Positions 6,349 to 12,248 of a DNA stretch of 13,054 nucleotides are shown one piece after another. The position numbers and the translations under genes were made by a program. Source of the DNA: an uncultured bacterium (GTDB lineage Bacteria > Bacteroidota > Bacteroidia > Bacteroidales > CAIWKO01); assembly GCA_903916135.1 (NCBI GenBank), contig CAIWVT010000188.1, positions 1 to 13,054 of the forward strand, written 5' to 3'. Numbering within the stretch: position 1 is the first letter of the stretch; every line of letters begins with the position of its first letter. Below the pieces are notes generated by a model. The model was not told the origin of the DNA. It made no database searches and worked only from the letters and a program-made list of their open reading frames with translations.

Positions 6349-6562
6349 ATTCCGGCTTAAGCTCGATTCATTCCAGCTCATGCTCGATTCATTCCAGCTT
6401 AAGCTAGATTGCATTCCAGCTCATGCTCGAATCATTCAGCTCATGCTCGATTTATTCTGGCTCATGCCCGATTCATTCCAGCTCGTGCTCGATTCATTCC
6501 AGCTCGTGCTCGATTCCATTCTAGCTCATGCTCGAATCATTCGAGCATGAGCTAGAATGGAA
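6349..6562. repeat. Second 21-bp tandem array, ending in a perfect inverted copy
   Basis: Nine units of 20-22 bp with the consensus ATTCCAGCTCATGCTCGATT plus one or two pyrimidines start at 6349, 6370, 6391, 6413, 6434, 6454, 6475, 6496 and 6518. Units vary more than in the first array (CATG, CGTG and TTAAG centres; one base missing in the fifth unit). The last unit is followed by its own reverse complement: 6514-6537 and 6539-6562 form a perfect 24-bp inverted repeat around a single C. The sequence is unrelated to the array at 3112 although the unit length is the same. No plausible gene crosses it. Confidence 0.93.
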
Positions 6563-6702
6563 GTTTTTGAAAGAAAAAGCATTTCGTCGCTCATTTCATC
6601 CACTTGAACATAAGTTAGCCTGTTGCAAACTTCCACTTTTATCATTTGAATCAGCATATCCCCCCGTTGGGCTGAGGTTATAAAATAATGAAATGAATGA
6701 CG
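6563..6702. other. Short non-coding stretch with a degenerate REP-like half-site
   Basis: No gene is visible. GTTGGGCTGAGGTT at 6666-6679 resembles the left arm of the REP-like elements (GTTCGGCTAAGGTT in E3, about 37 bp downstream) but lacks a paired right arm. It may be a decayed copy. Confidence 0.4.
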
Positions 6703-6754
6703 TTCGGCTAAGGTTCAACCTTAGTCGAAAATATGGTTACAGGCTGTGCCTGTA
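6703..6754 (+). repeat. REP-like palindromic element E3, upstream of the RAYT
   Basis: The first hairpin is CGGCTAAGGTT (6705-6715), a single C, then AACCTTAGTCG (6717-6727), with the conserved G-T mismatch. The second is TACAGGC-TGT-GCCTGTA at 6738-6754. Relative to E1 and E2 both arms of each stem change together, so pairing is kept. E3 is 38 bp upstream of the transposase start. Confidence 0.82.
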
Positions 6755-6768
6755 TATGAAAATATGCG

Positions 6769-6776
6769 TATATTTG
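6769..6776 (+). promoter_or_regulatory. Putative -7 element of the RAYT gene
   Basis: TATATTTG is a perfect TAnnTTTG match, 16 bp before the ATG at 6793. No -33 TTG is seen; the expected place falls in the second hairpin of E3, so cruciform or protein binding there could affect transcription. Confidence 0.45.
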
Positions 6777-6792
6777 CGCTTAAAAAAGAGTC

Positions 6793-7353
6793 ATGTCAAC
6801 AGGATACAAGATATTAGAAAAAACGGGATCATATTATCTTACATTTCAAATTGTTGGTTGGGTAGATATTTTCACTAGAAAAATTTATAGGGATCTTACT
6901 ATTGAGAGCTTGAAATATTGTCAAGAATTTAAAGGATTGCATTTATATGCTTATGTGATAATGCCAAATCACATACATTTGTTGGCACAAAGTGAACAAG
7001 AAGATTTGAGTGGATTTATCAGGGATTTTAAGAATCATAGAAGCAGAGAATTTTTAAATTCGGTTGAAGACAAAAAAGAAAGTAGAAGAGAATGAATGAA
7101 AATGGTGTTTGAATATCATGGAAGATTTAAAAACAAGCAAGTTAACCAAGTATGAACGCATGAAAATCATGCAGAACATATTTATAGTCAAAAATTTATA
7201 GAACAAAAAGTTACATATATTCATAACAATCCAGTGCGAGCTGGTATCGTTTCTAAGCCAGAAGATTATTTGTATTCGAGTGGGAGAAATTATGCTGATA
7301 TGGATAGTTTATTAAACGTAATAAAGGTGGACTTTTTATGGAAAACATATTGA
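6793..7353 (+). pseudogene. REP-associated tyrosine transposase (RAYT, Y1/HUH), interrupted by two in-frame TGA codons
   Basis: Y1/HUH transposases of this group act on single-stranded DNA with REP hairpins. The open part (6793-7095, 100 codons) starts MSTGYKILEKTGSYYLTFQI and has the HUH motif MPNHIHLL (H60, H62). The same frame continues after TGA at 7093-7095 (codon 101): MKMVFEYHGRFKNK, a second TGA at 7153-7155 (codon 121), then THENHAEHIYSQKFIE and YIHNNPVRAGIVSKPEDYLY, ending in DFLWKTY and TGA at 7351. The whole is 186 codons, a normal length. In relatives as I know them the local motifs read REWM and FWTHENHA, so both TGAs replace Trp codons. The likely catalytic Tyr (Y142, in YIHNNPV) is downstream of both stops, so the 100-residue product should be inactive. 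Inverted REP-like elements E3 and E4 flank the gene. No frameshift is needed. Confidence 0.88.
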
Positions 7354-7357
7354 ATGG

Positions 7358-7410
7358 TCTAGGCAATAGCCTAGAAAAATATATTCGACTAATGCACAGC
7401 CTTAGCCGAA
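7358..7410 (-). repeat. REP-like palindromic element E4, downstream of the RAYT, inverted
   Basis: On the minus strand the order is as in E1-E3: TTCGGC, then CGGCTAAGGC-TGT-GCATTAGTCG (7408-7386), then TCTAGGC-TATT-GCCTAGA (7375-7358). The base G-T mismatch is kept; one further mismatch occurs in the first stem. E4 begins 5 bp after the RAYT stop and is opposite in orientation to E3, so the two bracket the gene. Confidence 0.8.
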
Positions 7411-7678
7411 CGAGGGATAAACTCCAAGCTCGACCCCCTTTTTTCAAGTGGGTTGCGCCATAATTAGTTTCAAGTTAGGAGTTTGGAGTTCAGAGTTGGG
7501 GAAAGCCTTTTGTTTTTATTAGTTGAAAAGCTTTCTTTATGCATCCTCATACCGATAGGGTATCTGTAATAGTCCAACCCCGACAGGTGAATGTCGGGAC
7601 AGGAAAATTGAAAATAACAGCTACTCTATCGTCATTATACCAATTGAATTTGGACTAAAACATAGTATGTAATGGTAC
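7411..7678. other. Non-coding stretch with hairpins
   Basis: No gene is visible. CCCGACA-GGTGAA-TGTCGGG (7579-7598) is a perfect 7-bp hairpin. GAAAGC at 7501-7506 can pair with GCTTTC at 7530-7535. GAGTT recurs three times within 7470-7497. None has a clear U tail serving the minus-strand lipoprotein gene that ends at 7679. Confidence 0.5.
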
Positions 7679-8116
7679 TTATTTCAACTCCACATTCACA
7701 TACCCATCTTCTGTTGACCAACAAATGGAATCGCACACAAGGTTCTTGATTTTTTTGACGTTGTCGCCTCCAATGGCATAAATGATATTTTGCCCTGAAA
7801 GGTAGCGGGCTTTCACCGTGTAATAATAGTCGGGCGGCAACAAGACATTATATTTTGTGGTAGTTATAGTATCGGTCAGCACAATGGAATCCTCCTCAAT
7901 CTTGCCTTGATAAATGGTGATGGGCACTTGTGGATTGTCAGCATTGATGGTGAGGGTGATGTTCAAACCTGCTTTCAATGGTTCGGTGGTGTTGCAATCG
8001 GAATAGTTATAGCTGGCGCAATCAACAGAACTATATTGCGAATTGCGTTTGCATGAGACGAACATCAGCGAAACAATTAGGGGGAGCAGCAGTTTGGTGG
8101 CATGAAGAGTTTTCAT
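7679..8116 (-). CDS. Small lipoprotein of unknown function
   Basis: A 145-residue protein with a signal peptide (residues 1-21) ending in the lipobox FVSC, C22 being the lipidated residue. The mature part is beta-rich by eye (ITLTINADNPQVPITIYQG and DTITTTKYNVLLPP), like small periplasmic or surface beta-sandwich proteins. Four more cysteines, C33, C41, C128 and C132, could form two disulfides, consistent with an exported protein. I do not recognise a named family. It follows the ankyrin/beta-barrel gene with one base between them, so the two are expected to be translated from one message and may act together at the outer membrane. No alternative start competes with the ATG that opens the signal peptide. 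Confidence 0.8.
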   Translation of the reverse strand: MKTLHATKLLLPLIVSLMFVSCKRNSQYSSVDCASYNYSDCNTTEPLKAGLNITLTINADNPQVPITIYQGKIEEDSIVLTDTITTTKYNVLLPPDYYYTVKARYLSGQNIIYAIGGDNVKKIKNLVCDSICWSTEDGYVNVELK

Positions 8117-8117
8117 A

Positions 8118-9404
8118 TTACATCCAAGTTATTTTATGATAGAGTTTGCGTTTGTTGATGGGGATAAAAAAGCCTGCACTGATTGTTATCCAATGTTTAG
8201 AGCCATAATAGTTGTCGAGATTTGCATATTCATAAGCTGCCTTGACGAATAGATTGTCGGACATATAGGCGTAGCCGATGCCCGGCACGAAAGAAAGCTT
8301 GTCTGTAGGTTTCTGAATGCTTCCCTCATAGGAACCCCATGAATATATGCCTTTCAAACGGATGAAAACACCTTGTCGGCGTTGGATATTTTGAGTTTTA
8401 ATATCGAAAAGTTTTTCAAAACTCGCATATAGATATTGTTTCTTCTCCCAAAGTTGATAGAAAGAACCATCGGGCTGAGGCTCCAAGATACGTTTTTTGG
8501 CAAGACGTTTGTTAAACCCCAACTCGAAGCTGCTGTTATACTTCGAATCGAAAATGCCGATGCCTGCGCCCATAAAAATATCTTTGAAGTTGAATGTACA
8601 TGCATTGTAGCTGACCGATATCTTATCATAAAAAGGTAGAAAGCTTCCATGATAGCCAAGTTTTCGCAAAGCGACCACCACATTCCGTCTATTCAAAATC
8701 TTGGCATAATCAACGGCATTAACTTTTTGCTTGGTGTTGATATAGACTTTTATGTCCGTTTGATATTTAGCCAAGGTATCGAGCATTGCCCTATCATTAT
8801 TGCGAATTGCAAATTCAACGGCGTTTGCTCCATTCACATTTTTTGTGTTTGCATTGGCGTTGTTGCGCAACAGAAGCCCGACAATTTCGGTATTGCCGAA
8901 GTAAGCCGCACAAGTTACAGCACTTGTGCTATCGTGGGTTTTGATATTGGGATTAACAAAGTTTTGTAACAGATAATCTGCCATATCATAAAGGTTATAT
9001 CCGCAGGCATAGGTCAAAGCAGTGATGCCGTCTTCATCGTCGGCATTGATATTGGCACCATATATTAATAGGGAATACACAATTTCGGGATAGTTTTGTA
9101 TGGCGGCACTCATCAAGGCAGTGCGTCCTGAATTTGGATCGAGCTTTGGATCGGCACCATTATATAATAGAATTTTGACAATATCTAAATGACCTTTTTC
9201 AGCAGCATACATCAGGGGAGTGATTCCTTCTTCATTGCGACAATTGACATCTGCACTGTCGAGCAAAAGACTCAGCACAGAATCTGTCTGCCCTTGATAG
9301 GCTGCCATCAACAATCTGTTGTTTTTCTCCACTAAGGTTTGAGAGCAGGCAAAGCAGGGGAGAAGTAGCAGAAATATGAAAAGGATGCGTCTGTTTGTTT
9401 TCAT
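8118..9404 (-). CDS. Exported ankyrin-repeat protein with a C-terminal beta-barrel-like domain
   Basis: A 428-residue protein. Residues 1-20 are a signal peptide (FIFLLLLPCFAC); the C20 context CFAC is only a poor lipobox, so lipidation is uncertain. Residues 28-252 hold about seven ankyrin repeats of 33 residues, the clearest being GITPLMYAAEKGHLDIVKIL (60-79), then repeats starting near 93, 126, 159, 192 and 226. Residues 259-428 lack ankyrin features and show alternating aromatic/small strands (FMGAGIGIFDSKYNSSFELG, FVPGIGYAYMSDNLFVKAAY, HWITISAGFFIP) typical of an outer-membrane beta-barrel. The ankyrin part would then lie in the periplasm as a protein-binding platform. The partner lipoprotein gene follows one base after the stop. 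The call is firm for the ankyrin repeats and inferred for the barrel. Confidence 0.85.
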   Translation of the reverse strand: MKTNRRILFIFLLLLPCFACSQTLVEKNNRLLMAAYQGQTDSVLSLLLDSADVNCRNEEGITPLMYAAEKGHLDIVKILLYNGADPKLDPNSGRTALMSAAIQNYPEIVYSLLIYGANINADDEDGITALTYACGYNLYDMADYLLQNFVNPNIKTHDSTSAVTCAAYFGNTEIVGLLLRNNANANTKNVNGANAVEFAIRNNDRAMLDTLAKYQTDIKVYINTKQKVNAVDYAKILNRRNVVVALRKLGYHGSFLPFYDKISVSYNACTFNFKDIFMGAGIGIFDSKYNSSFELGFNKRLAKKRILEPQPDGSFYQLWEKKQYLYASFEKLFDIKTQNIQRRQGVFIRLKGIYSWGSYEGSIQKPTDKLSFVPGIGYAYMSDNLFVKAAYEYANLDNYYGSKHWITISAGFFIPINKRKLYHKITWM

Positions 9405-9477
9405 GAGGAAAATAAAATTTTTTATCTGTTTTTGTGAATCAGATAAACAAATAACTCAAAAATTAAAATATAATTAT

Positions 9478-9485
9478 TAATTTTG
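9478..9485 (+). promoter_or_regulatory. Putative -7 element of fabG
   Basis: TAATTTTG fits TAnnTTTG and lies 14 bp before the ATG at 9500, implying a leader of under ten bases. No -33 TTG at the usual distance. The surrounding 95-bp divergent region is very AT-rich, and no convincing minus-strand -7 for the ankyrin gene was found in it. Confidence 0.4.
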
Positions 9486-9499
9486 TAAAAAAAACAAAC

Positions 9500-10246
9500 A
9501 TGAAATTATTAGAAGGAAAAACAGCGGTGATTACCGGTGCATCAAGAGGCATCGGAAAAGCTATTGCTATTGTATTTGCAAAACATGGATGCAACATAGC
9601 ATTTACGGATTTGGCTTATGATGAAAATGCCATGAATCTTGAAAGAGAACTTACAGGTATGGGCGTGAAAGCGAAAGCGTATGCTTCGGATGCTTCCTCG
9701 TTTGGCAAAAGTGAAGAAACCATCAACGAAATCCTCAAGGATTTTCCTACGATAGATGTTTTGGTGAATAATGCAGGTATCACGAAAGATAATTTGTTGA
9801 TGCGTATGACCGAATCGGATTGGGATGCGGTGATTACGATTAATTTGAAATCGGTTTTTAATTTAACCAAGGCAGTTCAAAAGACGATGATTAAACAACG
9901 CAGTGGTTCAATCATCAATATGAGTTCTGTTGTGGGTATTGCAGGGAATGCCGGTCAGGCAAATTATTCTGCCTCCAAAGCAGGTATCATTGGTTTCACC
10001 AAATCAATAGCATTGGAATTGGGTTCGCGCAATATACGTTGCAATGCCATAGCCCCTGGATTTATAGAAACAGAAATGACACATAGATTGCCTGAAGACG
10101 CTAAACAATTTTGGTTGAAAGATATTCCATCGAAGCGTGCAGGCACACCCGAAGAAGTTGCGAATGCGGCATTATTTTTAGCGTCGGGCTTATCGGAATA
10201 TGTAACTGGTCAGGTGTTGAATGTTTGCGGTGGGATGAATACGTAA
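9500..10246 (+). CDS. fabG: 3-oxoacyl-[acyl-carrier-protein] reductase FabG
   Basis: An NADPH-dependent short-chain dehydrogenase that reduces 3-oxoacyl-ACP in the fatty acid elongation cycle. The 248 residues match the usual FabG length. The cofactor motif TGASRGIG is at 12-19, NNAG at 90-93, the structural Asn at N115 (TINLKS), and the catalytic S143-Y156-K160 lies in MSSVVGIAGNAGQANYSASK. PGFIETEMT (186-194) and the C-terminal YVTGQVLNVCGGM are characteristic of FabG. It stands alone, not in a fab cluster: upstream is the divergent ankyrin gene, and downstream the PorP/SprF gene converges with 10 bp between stops. Because many SDR paralogues look alike, it could instead reduce acetoacetyl-CoA or another 3-oxoacyl substrate, but the full FabG signature favours the ACP reductase. 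Confidence 0.94.
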   Translation: MKLLEGKTAVITGASRGIGKAIAIVFAKHGCNIAFTDLAYDENAMNLERELTGMGVKAKAYASDASSFGKSEETINEILKDFPTIDVLVNNAGITKDNLLMRMTESDWDAVITINLKSVFNLTKAVQKTMIKQRSGSIINMSSVVGIAGNAGQANYSASKAGIIGFTKSIALELGSRNIRCNAIAPGFIETEMTHRLPEDAKQFWLKDIPSKRAGTPEEVANAALFLASGLSEYVTGQVLNVCGGMNT

Positions 10247-10256
10247 GCTGCCAAAA

Positions 10257-11297
10257 TCAAAACATACTTCTACTTTTCTTATCGAACAAAGGGGTGAAAT
10301 AACTTACAGCAATTTCTATCCCGCCTGCACCATTGGTGGCAGATGAAAGTTTGGAAGTGTTCACATCATAACTCACACCTAAGAGAAAGTTTTTCCACTC
10401 CAATTGTGCGGAAACGATTACCGCATCACCTACACGATAATGGCAGCCAATAGCGATGGCATTTTCAGAAGCGAAATTGGTGTATTTTGAAGCATTGTTT
10501 AAGCGATAACGGAATAAGGAGCCAACAAGAATGTCATTCGACGGACCTTGACGATACCAAACGGCAGAAGGAAGAATAGCTAAATTGGTATTTTTTACTC
10601 CGATGAAAGAGTTGGCGTGTAAGGCAAATTTCATATACAGTTTGTTGTCCTTGACATCATAAAATGTTTGTCGAGGGCGATTGATATGAAACACAGCAAT
10701 TCCAACATTGACTTTTTTTGCATCATTCGACGACATCGTGGAAGTTTGGGAGTTAAATGCCCATAAAAGCCCTGCTGAAATATCTCCATAATTTTTGCTA
10801 CTATAAGATGATAGCTCGCCTGTTGGCAGTGAAGCATTGTAGCCATCGAAAGAAAAGGGATCGTACTGGCTATCCCAGCGCATTTTGCTTTCATCAATAC
10901 GGCGTTGTGCGAAACCACCTTGAATGCCCGCAGTTAAAAAATTTGAACGATTTATCGGCAAGTGATATGCAATGGAAATATTACCTTGAGTCAAGCCCAT
11001 TTTGTTTTCGCCAGCTTGGTCGTTGAACAATTGCACACCAATGCCAAGAATTCCACCATTCAATTTACCTTTCAATATTCCAGCATCATAGGATAAACCG
11101 TAGGTCATATAAGATTTTGCCACACTATGCCATTGGCTTTTATAATTAGCAATGACGCGATGCTCGGCATTGAAAGCTCCGGCTAATGCAGGATTCAAAG
11201 ATAGGGGAGCATTGTTGAATTGGGAAAAATGGATGTCTTGTGCCATAATATTCCCAGTAATTAAAAGAGAAATGATGAATAAAACGAGATTTTTCAT
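10257..11297 (-). CDS. Type IX secretion system membrane protein, PorP/SprF family
   Basis: A 346-residue outer-membrane protein. The start at 11297 is chosen over an in-frame upstream ATG at 11402 because it begins directly with a signal peptide (MKNLVLFIISLLITGNIMA) and the upstream extension would cross a promoter-like element. The mature N-terminus QDIHFSQFNNAPLSLNPALA and the following AGAFNAEHRVIANYKSQW are the signature of the PorP/SprF family (TIGR03519), predicted 14-strand-type barrels that retain or present T9SS cargo at the cell surface. Repeated Gly/aromatic strands continue to the end. SprF-type genes often sit beside a large adhesin; here the neighbours are fabG (convergent) and a response regulator, although a T9SS cargo gene lies about 4 kb away. 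Which cargo it serves is unknown. Confidence 0.92.
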   Translation of the reverse strand: MKNLVLFIISLLITGNIMAQDIHFSQFNNAPLSLNPALAGAFNAEHRVIANYKSQWHSVAKSYMTYGLSYDAGILKGKLNGGILGIGVQLFNDQAGENKMGLTQGNISIAYHLPINRSNFLTAGIQGGFAQRRIDESKMRWDSQYDPFSFDGYNASLPTGELSSYSSKNYGDISAGLLWAFNSQTSTMSSNDAKKVNVGIAVFHINRPRQTFYDVKDNKLYMKFALHANSFIGVKNTNLAILPSAVWYRQGPSNDILVGSLFRYRLNNASKYTNFASENAIAIGCHYRVGDAVIVSAQLEWKNFLLGVSYDVNTSKLSSATNGAGGIEIAVSYFTPLFDKKSRSMF

Positions 11298-11363
11298 ACA
11301 GTTGATTTTATGAGTCAATAAATATTTATGTAAATTATTATCCTTGGTTATGAAATAAGGTAA

Positions 11364-11371
11364 CAAACGTA
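11364..11371 (-). promoter_or_regulatory. Putative -7 element of the PorP/SprF gene
   Basis: Read on the minus strand, TACGTTTG is a perfect TAnnTTTG match, 66 bp upstream of the chosen start at 11297. It lies just downstream of the terminator for the response regulator gene, which is consistent with an independent transcription unit. No good -33 TTG. Confidence 0.45.
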
Positions 11372-11403
11372 CGAATAATTTTTCAATAATTGATAAAATC
11401 AAG

Positions 11404-11444
11404 AAAAAAAAGTGAAAAGTTTATATGCAACTCTTCACTTTTTT
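11404..11444 (-). terminator. Rho-independent terminator after the response regulator
   Basis: GTGAA and AGTT (11412-11421) pair with AACT and TTCAC (11429-11438) around a 7-base loop and one A-C mismatch. The A run 11404-11411 gives a U tail for the minus strand, and the T run 11439-11444 gives one for the plus strand. It lies 31 bp beyond the response regulator stop. Confidence 0.8.
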
Positions 11445-11474
11445 ATGTTTTTCAGATGATTGTGAACTGTGATT

Positions 11475-11966
11475 TTAGTCTTTCAGAAAACGGTTGATTT
11501 CATTGATTAAACTATCGGAATCAACTGGTTTTGCAATAAAACCATCGAGCAAAAGTGTATAGTTTTGTCCAGTGTCATTTTTGTAATCTACCGCAACAGT
11601 GCCATCCGGGTTTTGAATTTTAATAACTTTTTTATTTTCGAAACCTTCCATTCCTGCCATTTCATTATACATTTCGATAATCTGATTGCTCGCTACCCAA
11701 GTTTCTACACCTGTTAGCATAATGATAGGAGTAGTTTTGAAATGTCCGTTTGTTCTTAAACTTTTATTTAGTTCAAAACCTGCACGGTCTGTTTCCATGT
11801 TTACGTCGAGAATAAATAAATCGGGTAGAAAGGTTTGTGCCATTTCATACCCTTCGATGCCACTGTTGGCAACTTTTACGTTATACCCTTTAACTGCAAG
11901 CATCGTAGCAATTGCAGAAATAAAATCGCGGTCATCATCGACCAATAGAATTTTTTTTGAAGACAT
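11475..11966 (-). CDS. Single-domain response regulator with a long insertion before the last beta strand
   Basis: A 163-residue CheY-like receiver with no output domain. Residues seen: acidic pocket D10/D11 in LLVDDD, phosphoacceptor D54 in FILDVNM, T85 in IIMLTG and K146 in FIAKPVD. In CheY the Thr-to-Lys distance is about 22 residues; here it is 61, so some 38 residues are inserted around 88-140, including MYNEMAGMEGFENKKVIKIQ and YKNDTGQNY. This is the region (alpha4-beta5) that contacts partner proteins. No histidine kinase is adjacent. The gene is its own unit: a TAnnTTTG element lies about 90 bp upstream, the leader contains a strong hairpin, and a terminator follows. Phosphotransfer function is likely since all key residues are present; the output is unknown. 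Confidence 0.92.
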   Translation of the reverse strand: MSSKKILLVDDDRDFISAIATMLAVKGYNVKVANSGIEGYEMAQTFLPDLFILDVNMETDRAGFELNKSLRTNGHFKTTPIIMLTGVETWVASNQIIEMYNEMAGMEGFENKKVIKIQNPDGTVAVDYKNDTGQNYTLLLDGFIAKPVDSDSLINEINRFLKD

Positions 11967-12014
11967 AATTTATTTGTATTTAGTTGATAAAATTGATTAA
12001 AATATTAAAGTTTA

Positions 12015-12038
12015 TCTCAAGGTTTTCGCACCTTGAGA
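12015..12038. promoter_or_regulatory. Hairpin in the response regulator leader or weak terminator
   Basis: TCTCAAGG (12015-12022) and CCTTGAGA (12031-12038) form a perfect 8-bp stem with an 8-base loop. A T run (12043-12048) follows on the plus strand only. On the minus strand it lies between the putative promoter at 12057-12064 and the response regulator start at 11966, so it would sit in the 5' leader. It could also stop read-through from the carboxylase gene, although it lacks a U tail in that direction. Confidence 0.5.
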
Positions 12039-12056
12039 GCCATTTTTTATGGACGT

Positions 12057-12064
12057 CAAATTTA
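12057..12064 (-). promoter_or_regulatory. Putative -7 element of the response regulator gene
   Basis: On the minus strand TAAATTTG is a perfect TAnnTTTG match, about 90 bp upstream of the start codon, giving a leader of about 85 bases that contains the hairpin at 12015-12038. No -33 TTG at the standard distance. The rest of the gap to the carboxylase gene (12065-12248) is AT-rich with nothing else recognisable. Confidence 0.45.
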
Positions 12065-12248
12065 GTAATAATTATTAAATGAAAAATAAAATTCTTATAT
12101 TTTTTTTAAAATAGTATTCTGCATGCTTGTTTTTAATAAAAAGAACTCAAATATTTGATGGTACTTTTCTTTTGCTGAAAAGGTATAGAATAGAATTGTT
12201 ATTAAATCAAAAGGAAACATAAACCATATAAATATATTATTTTCAAAC

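Noticed and set aside
6349..6562. CRISPR array or iteron-type origin
   Set aside because: There are no spacers, and no replication initiator gene or DnaA-box cluster nearby.
6693..6878. 61-codon frame over the RAYT start
   Set aside because: It overlaps the RAYT in another frame, crosses REP-like element E3 and has no recognisable features.
6793..7353. A genome using TGA for tryptophan
   Set aside because: TGA is the stop codon of the XRE gene, ndk, the FKBP gene and the PorP/SprF gene, and Trp is TGG throughout the window, including in the RAYT itself.
8354..8969. Frames on both strands inside the ankyrin gene
   Set aside because: They are shadows of the ankyrin/beta-barrel frame, which has consistent repeats and a signal peptide.
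11298..11402. Upstream ATG as start of the PorP/SprF protein
   Set aside because: The extension lacks family similarity, precedes a complete signal peptide and contains a TAnnTTTG element.
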